A stretch of 64,000 nt of DNA from Numida meleagris (lineage: Eukaryota; Chordata; Aves; Galliformes; Numididae). The DNA lies in assembly GCF_002078875.1 (NCBI RefSeq), contig NC_034424.1:8473586-8537585 (forward strand). Reading direction: 5' to 3'. Below, piece by piece: positions 15,201 through 26,490 of the stretch. The translations under genes were made by a program, and so were the position numbers. The notes under the pieces were generated by a model. It was not told the origin of the DNA and ran no database searches. It saw only the letters and a program-made list of their open reading frames with translations. The stretch's first letter is position 1. Every line of letters begins with the position of its first letter.

Positions 15201-16217
15201 AGGAGCACACGTTAGAACTAGCAGAAAGGCACTGAAAAGAGTGTGAGAAAGGATACAAAACAAAAGCACTGCAAAACCATGTGAGGACAAGGCAAAAGCA
15301 AGTGGGGCTCAGTTCTTATCTCAAATGCTTCTACTTTTGTGTAAATCTTCACGGGCAATCAGAACGAGGTCATCCCTCACTTGAAGCTTACAGTAAAACC
15401 ACGCCTTTCTCAAGAAGCCCCAGGAGCCAGCCCATTCAATAACAAGTAGTCGGAAGCAGGAGGGGTAAATCCCAGCTGAACACATATGGAAGTGTCACAC
15501 ATGAATTCCTGCATATCCATACAAGAAGTTACAGGAACATCACCCCACGCAGTAACAAACGGGATTGACTTAAGGCGCAGGTATGCAGATATTCACCAAC
15601 AGATCAGCCTGAAAAAAGCAGCATCACTGATGAATTCTCGCTGGGAAGAGCCCATGGTTTGTCTCATGGCTGACTAATCCTCTTCTAAATTATTTAGCAG
15701 TCAAAACATATCAGAGAAGAATTCTCAGTTGAATAAGCTTCCAGACACACGCCAGCATTCTCCAGCAATTCCTTTTTGTAATCATCACTTGCCTTTTTTC
15801 CAGATATAATAGGTAATTAAATGAATGCCCAACATTACATCAGTGTTAAACAAAACAAAGCAAAGTTGCATAATTACAGGCTAAAAGGAGATCTTGGAGT
15901 TCCACACACTGAAGTAACCCTAAGGGTGAAGGTAACACAGTACAGACAGACATCCTACACGCCGACCCACAACCTCTGTGTAGCATTGCCTTTGGGAAAA
16001 GCTTGATCTTTTATAGTATTAAAACAATACAGAACTTGTAAATACTGTCTGTCATGTCTTGTTCAGGGCACTCTTTAGCATGCATTAAAGAAACGTTCCT
16101 ATACAATTCTTTTGATTACTTCTTTCTACAAATGGACAACAAATGTGCCCTTGAAATCACAGAACATGAACAACATCTTTAAGCTTGCCACTAAATGACA
16201 CAAGTCAAAACACTTAC
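3231..16217 (-). other. TTLL11: TTLL11 intron 6 (13 kb)
   Basis: The largest TTLL11 intron, strongly AT-rich throughout and without any exon I could recognise on either strand. It has short homopolymer runs (T-run near 3299-3315 just 5' of the exon 7 acceptor as read on +, A-run near 4682-4696, T-run near 10951-10967, A-run near 13498-13508). Several stretches, for example 8120-8400, have the homeobox-motif-rich look of conserved non-coding DNA, but this cannot be tested here. No transposon with recognisable ends was seen. Confidence 0.7.
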
Positions 16218-16336
16218 TGGGTATCTTTTCTCTTTTTTTTCTGAGGGTCCACCAGACGAAGAGTATCTCTGATAACAGCTACTTTCACTTCTTCATCAAC
16301 AGGACTTGGGACATTTTCAAACACCCCAGGGGAGAG
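16218..16336 (-). CDS. TTLL11: TTLL11 coding exon 6
   Basis: This 119 bp exon has acceptor TTAAAG|CTCTCC and donor ACCCA|GTAAGT. It encodes residues 407-445 and two bases of a glutamine codon. LSPGVFENVPSPVDEEVKVA, then VIRDTLRLVDPQKKKRKDT, matches the end of the TTL domain and the basic stretch after it in TTLL11. The donor lies 13 kb from the next exon. Confidence 0.94.
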
Positions 16337-16871
16337 CTTTAATTTAGAAAGGGATGGAATTATTCAGGGTAGAACTGAGGATTATTGACTCTACATCTTC
16401 TCAGCCCTACATATACCACATATGTTTTAAATACAGAATGACAGATAACAAAATACTTCTTAAAGTATAAGCAAATACCTTAATATTTTCCGTATGATGT
16501 TACAACAATTTTAGCAAATTTCTCCAGTAACCCAAAATTTAAAGAAGAAAGATTGCTGCCAATATTACCATTTATATTATACATACAAACGTGAAAAAAA
16601 AAATTTAGCAATCCTCTAAATACAGTTAAGAAAACTGCAGGGGATGATGAATAAATGTATTTACGACAAAGACGATGGAGAGCTTTCACTGTTCCAATAA
16701 GTCATATTTCAAGGGTATGAGATTTGTAATGATTTCAAAGCAGAAAATTACAGAGAGCTTTGGAGTTTTCATATTAGCAGACAGCCTTCATATCTCAAAC
16801 AAGGAAAAAGACCAGAAAACCAACCCTAAACAATTTCATTCCCATATCACTGTCATGTTGAGAGGCCTTAC
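16337..16871 (-). other. TTLL11: TTLL11 intron 5
   Basis: A 535 bp AT-rich intron between the exon 5 donor and the exon 6 acceptor; nothing further recognised. Confidence 0.8.
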
Positions 16872-16967
16872 CTCTTGCTCGTGCTCTATTCTCATGCTGG
16901 GGTTTGCGTTTACTTCTAGCAACATGGGCTTCAAGTTTTTCATCAGGAGAATGTCAAACCCTAAAAT
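16872..16967 (-). CDS. TTLL11: TTLL11 coding exon 5 (metal-binding motif)
   Basis: This 96 bp exon encodes residues 375-406, with acceptor GCGCAG|ATTTTA and donor CAAGAG|GTAAGG, phase 0. The translation includes ILGFDILLMKNLKP, then MLLEVNANPSMRIEHEQE. The LLEVNANPS stretch is the invariant ATP-grasp motif of TTL enzymes; its Glu and Asn (about E392 and N394) coordinate magnesium and ATP. Both are present, so the enzyme should be catalytically competent. Confidence 0.96.
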
Positions 16968-17568
16968 CTGCGCATAACAAACAGCGTGTTACTTTCCTTC
17001 TATTTAAGGTGTTCTTCTAGAGAATGCAGTGCTCGTCCAAAGGTCAGCGTTCGTGTGGAAGAACCATTTGAGGGACAGAAGAGAAATAACTGAGAAACAA
17101 AAAATACTGCTGAATAATTACTGCAGCCATGTGTCTTTGATCCTAACTGACCCTAATATCTACTTTCATACTACATCCACCTCTAAATAGTGCATCCATC
17201 AACACAGAATTTCAGCATTTATCACAACTGGGTCTCAAAAACTGCCATCATCACTGCTGCATTAGGCAACTGCAAAGCTTCTCAAAGCTGTATCATCCAG
17301 AAGCTGGGAACTGGAGTCAATATTGCTGCTAATGATCAATAGCCATTGAAAATCCTCCACAGTAACATAGGTCGACTGACAGATTTCTCAGGTAAAACTT
17401 GGGTAAGGAGAACCTAAGCTGTGAACTCATACAATGCATTGCTCAGGCTGCATCGCCATTCCTCCTTCCACTACATCTAACAAGTGATCAGCAACAAAAC
17501 AAAGGACACATCCAGAAAGTGAATCCATGCATAGAAATAACTGCGTTCTTGACAGAATTCCTACCTAC
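16968..17568 (-). other. TTLL11: TTLL11 intron 4
   Basis: A 601 bp intron. Its first ~80 bases (minus strand) stay open in the exon 4 frame before a stop; otherwise nothing recognised. Confidence 0.8.
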
Positions 17569-18144
17569 CTGGAAGCAAGTTGGCCCAGGCTTTCCTGCTG
17601 GTATGTCAGACTGATAGTAAACTTTCAGTTCTGGTGTCAGTGCAATAATTGTTTTAATCACCAGTGAAATTATATCTGACCAAACCTTTTTGACATCAGC
17701 TCCTCTGGAAGACAGTCTGCATAGAATGCTTGAGAAAGTCCTCTTGCTGCCAGTGTTTGCGTTGTCAGAATGGATGAAATTCCCACTATGGATATTTAGT
17801 GAGTAGTTAGTTAAGTGCATAAAAACCTGGTGCAAATTTTTTAGAGTGGGCTCTTGATACGGCTCTGTACAAAATCTAGAAAGTCCATCTTTGGCTATAT
17901 AAATCTCTAAAGGTTCTAAGGATTTCAGTAAGACATAAAGACGAATATCAAACTTCAGCTTGTCAACAAGCAGTGGTTTGCAGATGTACTCCTGGACCAC
18001 CGCCGGGCGGCTCTGCAGGCTGCCAGCCAGCCTGACATCACTGGGGTCTTTAATGAGGTAGATTCCATCCCCCTGGCACCCGCCATCAGGTTTCACAATG
18101 AAAGTGGGCTTCCAGGACGGATCGCTCTCTTTCATCACACGAAC
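17569..18144 (-). CDS. TTLL11: TTLL11 coding exon 4 (ATP-grasp core of TTL domain)
   Basis: This 576 bp exon encodes residues 183-374, with acceptor CTTCTAG|GTTCGT and donor TTCCAG|GTAGGT, phase 0 at both ends. It holds the catalytic core: FIVKPDGGCQGDGIYLIKD (ATP-binding lysine and glycine-rich loop, about residues 197-215), VVQEYICKPLL (nucleotide contact), KFDIRLYVLL (conserved Arg on the substrate side) and FMHLTNYSLN, the TTL signature. The last residues, KPGPTCFQ, lead into exon 5. Reading through the donor would add 25 residues before a stop ending at 17488, so intron 4 retention would truncate the enzyme before its metal-binding motif. Confidence 0.97.
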
Positions 18145-21100
18145 CTAGAAGGAAAATAATTAAACTGAAGGATGCTAACTGGGGGACAAAAGGAGCTGGT
18201 GTTGTGAAAGGCAGAAAATTACACACGTTAACAAAAAATAAAGTAGCACAATCGCATCACAATGGTAGGAAACACCATATCAAAAAAATGTAGAAGATAA
18301 ACAGTGGTGACAAGCATAAAACTAAATAAAACAGACAAGAGTAGAGAGCTACTAGTGCAGATACAAGGACATTTTCTTGAACATGGCATTGTATAAACAA
18401 TTCCAGGAACTTCTTTTCAATGTTATGCACCAATTTATGGAATGAAATGCCATGTAACTCACCAGGTCCATTTTACAAGGCATTCATGAAACTGTAAAGT
18501 TAAAATTCTGTGCTGCATTTCAAAATTATTGACAAAGGAAGGCACCTCGCTTATGGAGATATCCACGCAGACAAACAATGCAGGGAGAAAAAAAGGAAGT
18601 AAGAATTTCACACAGGTAATATCTTTTTCTACCACTGAATATTTTTCAGGCAGATACCCAGTGTTAGTAAATCTGGAGCATACTGAGCCATATACAGATA
18701 TTAAGAAAATACCACGAATTTACTAAATAAAACATACAGTTTACGCCTCAGTTGCTACCTACCACTCCTCTCCAACATGAACATTTTTTCTAAATTGCAG
18801 CAGAATTCCCCTCCGGCCCGACATGCAACTACTCGCCTTCCATTCAATGGAAGAGAAAGAAAACCTTATCACCACCTCAACAACTCTTACCAGTGGCTTT
18901 GATTCCTATTAAGAAAATCTGTTCTTAAACCACCACGATGCAGATGCTTCCGTTAGATGTACATAGTGTGACATCAGGAAGGAGGAAAGCTGGGGGAGAA
19001 TTTGACAAATCAAAACCTTTGGATGAATCTGCACAGCACTCCACACCTCAAGCTAGAGCAGATGTTCACCCAGCTCAGGCATTCACCATTCCTGTGCTGG
19101 TACAGCGTGAAACACAGTGCACTCTAGTGTATGAGCCTGCAAACAGCCAACACCAGCATCCACACTGGTGTAACAAACTTTAAAAGGCAAAAATGCTTAG
19201 AAAAGTCAACAGTCAGAATACATTTAACCTCCCTCACAGAAATGGCTTCTGCTCTGCAGATTTCTTAAAAATGGTGTCAAATGCTCTTCATGCTAACAAG
19301 CTCTCTGAACAGAAGCAGCCCAGAAGCAGAGGATGCTCCGGCTGTAACAGCCCGGCCCTCCCTGCCGCAACAACCGGGCAATGGCTTTAAGGCACCGAGG
19401 GCACAAAGCAGCAAAGAAAAAGCAACCAGTTGCCACAATCAGCAGAATGAAAGAGGGAAAAGAAAAAAAAAGGAACACAGGAAAAGGTGGGTGGCAGTAA
19501 GAAAACTGAGGTTCTCAGGCAGAACACTGCAGCACCTGTTCAAGCAACTGATCCACGCTAGAGGTGCACCTCTGCTACTGGTGATGCTTCCAAGGTCTGA
19601 AGGACTTCTGGCTCTTTTCAATCCAATTATTTATGTTTATGAAGAATCCCATTACTAAAAGCCCTCCTACTAACTACGGCAGAAATTCAAGATTAATTAT
19701 TTAGACCAGGACTTCTCTCACGGACAAGCATCACACCAGCAGAACGAAGATCCTCCTTCCATTAGGTCACTCCAAGGGACAAAGCACCACAACGGAGATC
19801 AGGCTTACATAACCTACTCGTGGATAAACAGGTCCAAGTAGATCTGCGGCCTTAACGTGCAAAGAAGGAAAGCAGGGTTTATCTCCTGGCCTTTTTACCA
19901 GTAAGGAATAATCTTCTCATTACGTGATGCTATGCCCATACCGGAGGATTCTTTCTAGCTCTCACTTTGCTAAAGTTAGCATACCAGAAGGGTACGTGGC
20001 TAATCTTAAACCTCCACAACTACACGTGCTCTTCTGTGATTCAAGCTGTACAAACAAAGAGCCAATCATGATCTGCTGGGGCAGAAATAACACAGAACCT
20101 CTGTGAAGCGAGCAGGGAGATCTGCCTGCTGCTCTCGCCTATCCCTCACGCCTCAGGCTACTTCTGCTCTGCAGCAGCAGCACTTATTCAGAAAAAGACA
20201 GTGCTTTCTGGGGACTGTTGTTAAAGATGGCACGGCAACCTGCTTTTGAAATTCTGCATTTTAACCATCGTTGATTGCTGTCTGAGGTCAGAGCAAGACG
20301 CGCGTTTGCTACAAAGGGAGGCCAGGACACTGTAAAGTCTAAATGCCACGTGCTCCCTACGCGCTAGCGTCAAGAAATAAAAGGCAACACATTTCCCTGA
20401 TTTGTCATCTTGTTTGATGAAGAGAACACCACATTTTTTCTGACCAGCAAAGACAGCAGGAGAGTCATAGAAGAAATCGGCCAGAGAACAGACAACTTGC
20501 ATTGCAATCTAGACTAACAGAGGAGGGATGTAACATACTTCAGTTTGGGGTTTACGTTCTTGCTTTTACATTAAAATCCTTGAGATATTTAATGCAGTCA
20601 TGTTTCCACAAAGTAGCACAAGGATACACAAAGGACAGAGTAACCCCACTGATTCAGTAAGGAAGCCATTCTAAAGAAAAAAAAAAAAAAAAGACAATAT
20701 TATTTGCAGGAAAGGTCTTAATCAAAGCCAGACAAGTTAATTTAATATGATGGTTCCTTGCATTGTGAAAGAAGATCAATATCTCATGCTCAACTCTTTC
20801 AATTTAAGGGCAAAGGAAATTATTTTCCGAGGTACAGGCGAGGCCTCCCGCAGCTGCAGGCTTCAGCACGGTGCACACGCTCCCTCCAGCTGTCCTCCTT
20901 CCAGGCAGCTACACAGGTGTGCTTCCAGATTGGGTCAGGAGTGTTCCAGATATTGCTGAGGCCTTCTAGGCCATCAAGACATGCCAGAGAGAGTATGGGT
21001 GGGAACAATAACCCAGAGTCAGTCCATTTGTCAGCAGACTGACTGGCTTGAAGAACACTGATGTTCCTGATATTCAAGAGCATCCCTGAACAGCCATCTT

Positions 21101-23091
21101 CATGTTCACCACAATCCCCTCAACTACATTCTTTACAACTCACATTATGAGGCAGACCGAGAAATATCAGTCACAGAACAAAATCCATTCGCATGAAATA
21201 TTTCTGTGTACTTAGCTGGACAGAAGGAAACTGTCTTTAAAAGCACGCTAGCCATTGACAGCCATCAGCAAGAGGGCAGCCAGGTGTCCAGCAGTGTGAA
21301 AATCAGATTCAGCTGCAGGTTTTCCTTTCCTGAGGAAAACACTGGCTGAATGAAATAGTGGTCTGAAAAAATACATAGGATGGGTTCTCAGATTTGACAG
21401 CACCAAGAATAGACTATTCATGTCTGTAACTAAGAGGTACCCAACAGCTGAAAACCTGATTAAGCCACCAAAAATACCCAGCGCTGGAAATTAGACTGTC
21501 CAAATTAGATTCTTATTAAAAATTAATCACACTAGGCCTATTCATCATCCTCACAGACAACAGAAAGAAGGCAATATGAGAGCAATCACGGTCCTAATTT
21601 GAATCCCAAGCTAGTTATTTTTCTGAAATTGGAAATTCCTATTAAAAATGAATTCTTATCGCACAGATTCCACTAGATTCTTCTGTGAAAGTGAAGGGAT
21701 GATTACTGCAGCTCCCAGGAGATGCGTTTATCTGTAAATCATCTTCCGTTATGGGGACACGTTAATGGAGATGTTTTAGAAGATATAACATAAATATTTA
21801 AAACACACAAATAAATATTTGCTAACTAAAATCAACTTTTAACCCCACGTTAAAAATGCCGCCGCCATCTCACTTTAATACGAACGACAATAAGGGACCT
21901 ACATTTTGTTGGTGCTTCCCAGCACCTGAAGCTCATCCACAGCAAAGTTAAGAGCACAGCTCTGCCCATGATGACCGCCTCTTAAAGCACGGAAGATAAA
22001 CCTGAGACTGGCTGTAGTGTTTTCTAGCAGGAGGAAGATACAAGGGACAGTGAAAAAACGAAAGGGCTGACAGTGCTTTTGGTTGGTACTACTTCTTGTT
22101 TTACAGGACTTACATTACAAACTTGCGTTAAGCTAAACAAACTCTTACAACATAAAATGTAATGTTTGATAACAAGAACAACGCTCCTCTCAAACACAGA
22201 TGGAAAAACATATGCAAAGGAAACTCCTCGGAGCGTGGTGCTGGACATCTGTTATTCTTGGAACAAAAACCAAATTGTTTCCACTCCAGCAAGCGTTCAG
22301 CCGGAGCAGCACTTACCCGCAGTGCCACCTGCTGACAGCGCGTGTCTGCAGAGCCCACTGCTCAGCCACCAGCACCACGCAACTGCGAGGGGCACAGCTC
22401 CCAGAAGAGCCCCTGCTAAAACCACAGCGCCCCATTTTGAAGGTTTGCTTCCAAGTTCTTTTCACTTACCTACCTGCCATGGCTAAACTGATCATTTACA
22501 CTCCTTTTACTCCTTCTAAAGCAATAAAGGTGATGTACTATTGGGATTTTGTTCACTTCTACCCATACTTGCGGTGCCACAGCAGAGCCCAGCACACTCG
22601 AAGAGTCTACATATAAAGCTGTTTAAACAAAGAAACAGCTTGATGAGATTTAAACAAGCAATTAGGAAGATATGAATATACTTAACAGCACAGAGTACAA
22701 ATCTCTGCTTTGAAGAATTTAAATGAAACAGGCAGGGCAGACAAGAAACTCTACAGACATAATGGACCTGATGAGATACCACGTTCCACACACCGCTGGG
22801 CTGGAACTTGCTCAGCCCTTTTACACTCAGTAGAACACAGAGGCTAAGGGTTACATTTCTACCACGTTTAATTTTCAGACAACACTTCCACTATTGCAGA
22901 GAAGCATTGCTGTTCTTAAGTCTGTTCTAGAATATAAAAATTAAAAGCAGTTCATCCTGACCATATCCAACCTCAAGCAAATCAAAAAAAGATGTCATCC
23001 TCAGCATCTGAAGCGTGATTTTCAATAATCTGGTAAAGAATTACATGGGGACAACATACAAGTTATGCTGTTCTGAGTCAAAGCAGCCTAC
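18145..23091 (-). other. TTLL11: TTLL11 intron 3
   Basis: A 4.9 kb intron with an A-run near 20675-20692. Many short open frames of 60-140 codons occur on both strands, none with a recognisable family signature. Part of it (about 21480-21660) is AT-rich and repeat-free and may be conserved non-coding sequence. No RNA gene recognised. Confidence 0.7.
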
Positions 23092-23225
23092 CTCAGTCAC
23101 AAAGAGGGGAAATTCCTCGGGCAGAATCCAGGATCGAGGATAGAAGTTATATTCTGTAGGAAACAGATCTTGCATCGTTCTCACTGCCCGGCTCAGCGTA
23201 ACTTTACGCACCATCTCCGTCATGC
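23092..23225 (-). CDS. TTLL11: TTLL11 coding exon 3
   Basis: This 134 bp exon has acceptor TTTCCCAG|GCATGA and donor ACTGAG|GTAGGC. With the base carried over from exon 2 it encodes residues 138-182, including GMTEMVRKVTLSRAVRTMQ and YNFYPRSWILPEEF. The YPRSWILP segment is the TTL-family (F/Y)P.(S/T)(W/Y).LP motif that precedes the ATP-binding part of the fold. It ends in phase 0. Confidence 0.94.
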
Positions 23226-24708
23226 CTGGGAAAAACAACAGTATTGAAACGCAATGAGGAATCTGCACCAAAGTCCCATCCTGAAAATGAACTGTCACAT
23301 CACTGTTCACCCTATGTCAGCCACTAAAGCCATTGCTTTCAATAAAGCCAGAAAAACGTTCAGAATTTAAATTTGACAAAAATACTTGTAGCATTTCCCA
23401 GACTTATTCCATAATGTATGTATTACTCTGGGACATAAGAAAAAAAATCAATTAGTCATCCAAAACTTCGAGTAATAGATGGAAAGCTTTAGTCTTATTA
23501 TCTTTGCCACAATCCAAAATTACTGCCTGCCCCGGCCTGCTAACATTGCAGGAAAGGGACCACTTTGTGTTCGCTTCACATTCATCTACGTAACTGTGTC
23601 AGAACAGGTTGGTTTGGGAGCAGCAGAACTTGGAAAGCCTCTTTCCTGCAGCTTCCAATCTCATGCTTGGATCATACCACGTCCAGATGAGTGCAAGCTC
23701 TGGACTAAGCTTCTCCCAAGACAGAGGCATTCAGGGTTACTCTTGGGTGTCAATGACACGCTTCCAAACATCTCAGCTAGGTTCAGGCTACAGCTCCTTT
23801 CTCAGTGAGAGAAACAGCTGGGGGCTTTCTTCACTAGACCTCTTCTTCAAGAGAAGAAACTTAGTAAAACCCAGCATCCAGATACAGCAACATTCCTGGA
23901 GATCATTTCCACTTCTGAAGGACAATATTCTCTACTCACCTACCACGTAGAAGCCAGAATGCAGCAAGAGTAACGTTCATGTAACACTGAGATTTAAACC
24001 ACCAGAAAATGATAACATCTTATATTTGAATGTGAAATACCCACAGACAGGAAGAAGTTGGGTAAATAGAGCATGAAGTTTGATGTCTGTGGTTTCTCAC
24101 TCTCACAGCACACTAACAGCAGCAATAAATCTGAAGTAAAGGGCTTAGATAAGTCAATACCTAAGCTCTTAGCCCTTATTTAGAGAGATCTCAACAGGGA
24201 TTAAAAGAGGAAAAAAGGAGCTTAATAAAAGTGGAATAGTCATAATAAGCTGAGGGCTGGCATGAACTCTTCAATATTAAAAAGACATTTGATGAACTCT
24301 GCTTTGAGCTTCTTTCTCAGCTGGGCGTAGGAAACAAAACAGATTATTTCCAGTTTGGAAAAGAGAAAAGATATAGCACTGTTATAAGCGTTAGATAACA
24401 CACAATAGCTGCATACTTATTTCACTTCAGTAATAACCTAACACACAGCTTCCCACATAAATTCATAGACAAAGTTTTCTTTTCATCAAAACCTCTCGTT
24501 GTCCGAAACAACTTCCAGCTCACAAATTGTTCAAGATCCACGTTCTGATATTCACACCCCACACTAAACACGATTCACCTACCAAAAATAACACGCTACA
24601 AGTCCTACCAGCCGGCAGGGAGATGAGTCACGTAAAGAACAGCACACAAAGTTCAAGCAGTCCCGTTTTTAACAGCACTTGTTCAAAACAGACCCAGAAA
24701 TAACGTAC
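23226..24708 (-). other. TTLL11: TTLL11 intron 2
   Basis: A 1.48 kb intron. Open frames of about 110 codons on the plus strand near 23479-23950 have no recognisable content. Nothing else seen. Confidence 0.75.
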
Positions 24709-24805
24709 CTGGAAACTTGTTGACTTGACCTGAGAATATGTAATTATCATGAAAGGATACTCCATGCCAATAGATATCGCACGGCAAGCGTCTGCCAAAA
24801 GGGAA
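24709..24805 (-). CDS. TTLL11: TTLL11 coding exon 2
   Basis: This 97 bp exon has acceptor TTTTCCAG|TTCCCT and donor TTTCCAG|GTACGT. It encodes residues 106-137 plus the first base of a glycine codon: FPFGRRLPCDIYWHGVSF, then HDN...FSGQVNKFP. This is the start of the TTL domain and continues directly from RWRE of exon 1, as in vertebrate TTLL11. Confidence 0.93.
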
Positions 24806-26307
24806 CTGGAAAAGAGGTGAGAGAAGTTCTGAAGCAAACTGGCCACAAATCCTTCACGTCTCATTTCTCTAAACGCTCCCATTAAGCACAAACCGTCCAA
24901 GAACAGCGCAAAAGAAAACATGCTGTGTATTTTGGTTGCAAAACAGAATACTTCATCAGTTCAAGATGCTGAAGTTGAGGATGTTACACCGGGAAAGGTT
25001 TATAAAAACTACAAACAACTGTGGCACGTGCTCTGAGAAATCTAGAGCTTGCTATCAACTACAATTAAGGAATGACTCGTTTGTAATGTAAAATACTGCT
25101 ACAGGGAATGAAGTTAGTTAAGAAGTTCTTATTTCTAGAATGTGAAGGCCCAGCAATAACAAGTGGCTGCCACTGGGAAGTAAACAAACTCTGATAATGC
25201 TCTTGCTTGGGTTTCCTTCTTCCTTTCCAGTTTTGGGAGTGACAAGCAACCATCAAGAGAAAAAAGAACAGGAGGTCTCAGAGGAATTGTCCTTACTAGC
25301 CCCTAACAAATCAACTTCTGTTCTTAAATATATCATAACGCAAAGAACCCCACAGGCTGTATTTTGTTATATACATACTGAGCCAAAGCTCCCTCAGCCC
25401 TGGCCCCAGGAGCGGCCCCGCTCCCTGCTCAGGGCCCAGATGCACCCGGTCAGCATTGCTGATGTAAGTTAACAGCAACGGGCAGCTGCCATGAACTTCC
25501 CGAACAAGCAGGGCCTGCACTGGTGCCCAAGGTGCAGAGCATTTAAAATGGATACTCAAGACAAGATACTTAAACAAAGTAACAACACATTTATACATGT
25601 ATATTCCTTTCTGGTAGCAATAGTCTGTAATTAAAAGGAAAGCTCACAATTCAACAAACCATTTGCTGAGCTTTCAACTATTCGGGACTAAAGCAACGAT
25701 TTCAGCTACATTAAGGATAACTGCAACTGAAGAGCTTCTCCCTTTCACACAAGACTTCACCGCAGATGGTAAAGCGTACAGCTTCCTTCCAGCTGTCTGC
25801 TGCAGCCACAGCAGGAAGCTCTGTGACAGCAGGTGCCCTTCTTGCCCTGCTGGCTGTCCCAGCCAGGCCCCTGCAGCAGCCCCCAAAGCCCCGGCAGGAC
25901 TTGGGCTCCCTCTGCTCCCAGGTAGGGATGCTGCACTTCTGACCACAGCCCTTTCAGGACATGGAAGCTTCTGAGTGAATTACTTCCCCTGTTTGCTACT
26001 TTAATTAAAACTTCAGTTTTTTCAGTGAACGCCTTTGAAAAAATTAACCTAGCTTAGCAACACGTTTCCTATTTCTGTCACATAACTATTTCCTTACTCG
26101 TAGGGATGAAATACCCCATAGAGAGGAGACAGAGGGCTCTTTGCTGCTTTCATTACTATTCAGCTTGCAAAAACTGTTTTTGTAGAAGTGAAAATTAATT
26201 CTGTTCAGCTCTGAAAGACAATCAGTGGCCTCAACCTCTCCTCAGGTGCACCCAGAATACAGATGCAGCACGAGGTCTCACGCAGCCCTTCCCGCTAAAA
26301 CCTGAAC

Positions 26308-26325
26308 TATTTATTTATTTATTTA
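26308..26325. repeat. (TTTA)n microsatellite
   Basis: About four copies of ATTT/TTTA followed by AATG, in TTLL11 intron 1, immediately left of the ancient repeat remnant. Confidence 0.8.
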
Positions 26326-26339
26326 ATGAAATTGAAATG

Positions 26340-26490
26340 AAAGGAACAGAATTTGCATTTATATAACACCTTTCATCTGCTGAGGATATCAAAGCACTTT
26401 ACAAACACCGCACAGAAATCATTTTGCAGCAGATGAAGAGTACACACGTCCGGGCTGGGAAGTGGAACCCGTTCAGCCCCGAATCAGCGA
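26340..26490 (+). repeat. Ancient interspersed repeat remnant (MIR/CORE-SINE- or old LINE-tail-like)
   Basis: The run TTTGCATTTATATAACACC, then TTTCATCTGCTGAGGATATC and AAAGCACTTTACAAACAC, resembles the widespread amniote and fish retroposon module of the form 'TTTATATAGCGCCTTTCATC ... GGATCTCAAAGCGCTTTACA'. It is followed at the expected distance by a weaker match to the MIR-like 'CATTTTACAG...GCTGGGA...GAACCC' segment (CATTTTGCAG..., GGGCTGGGAAGTGGAACCCG). Similarity is judged by eye; the family name is uncertain. Confidence 0.5.
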
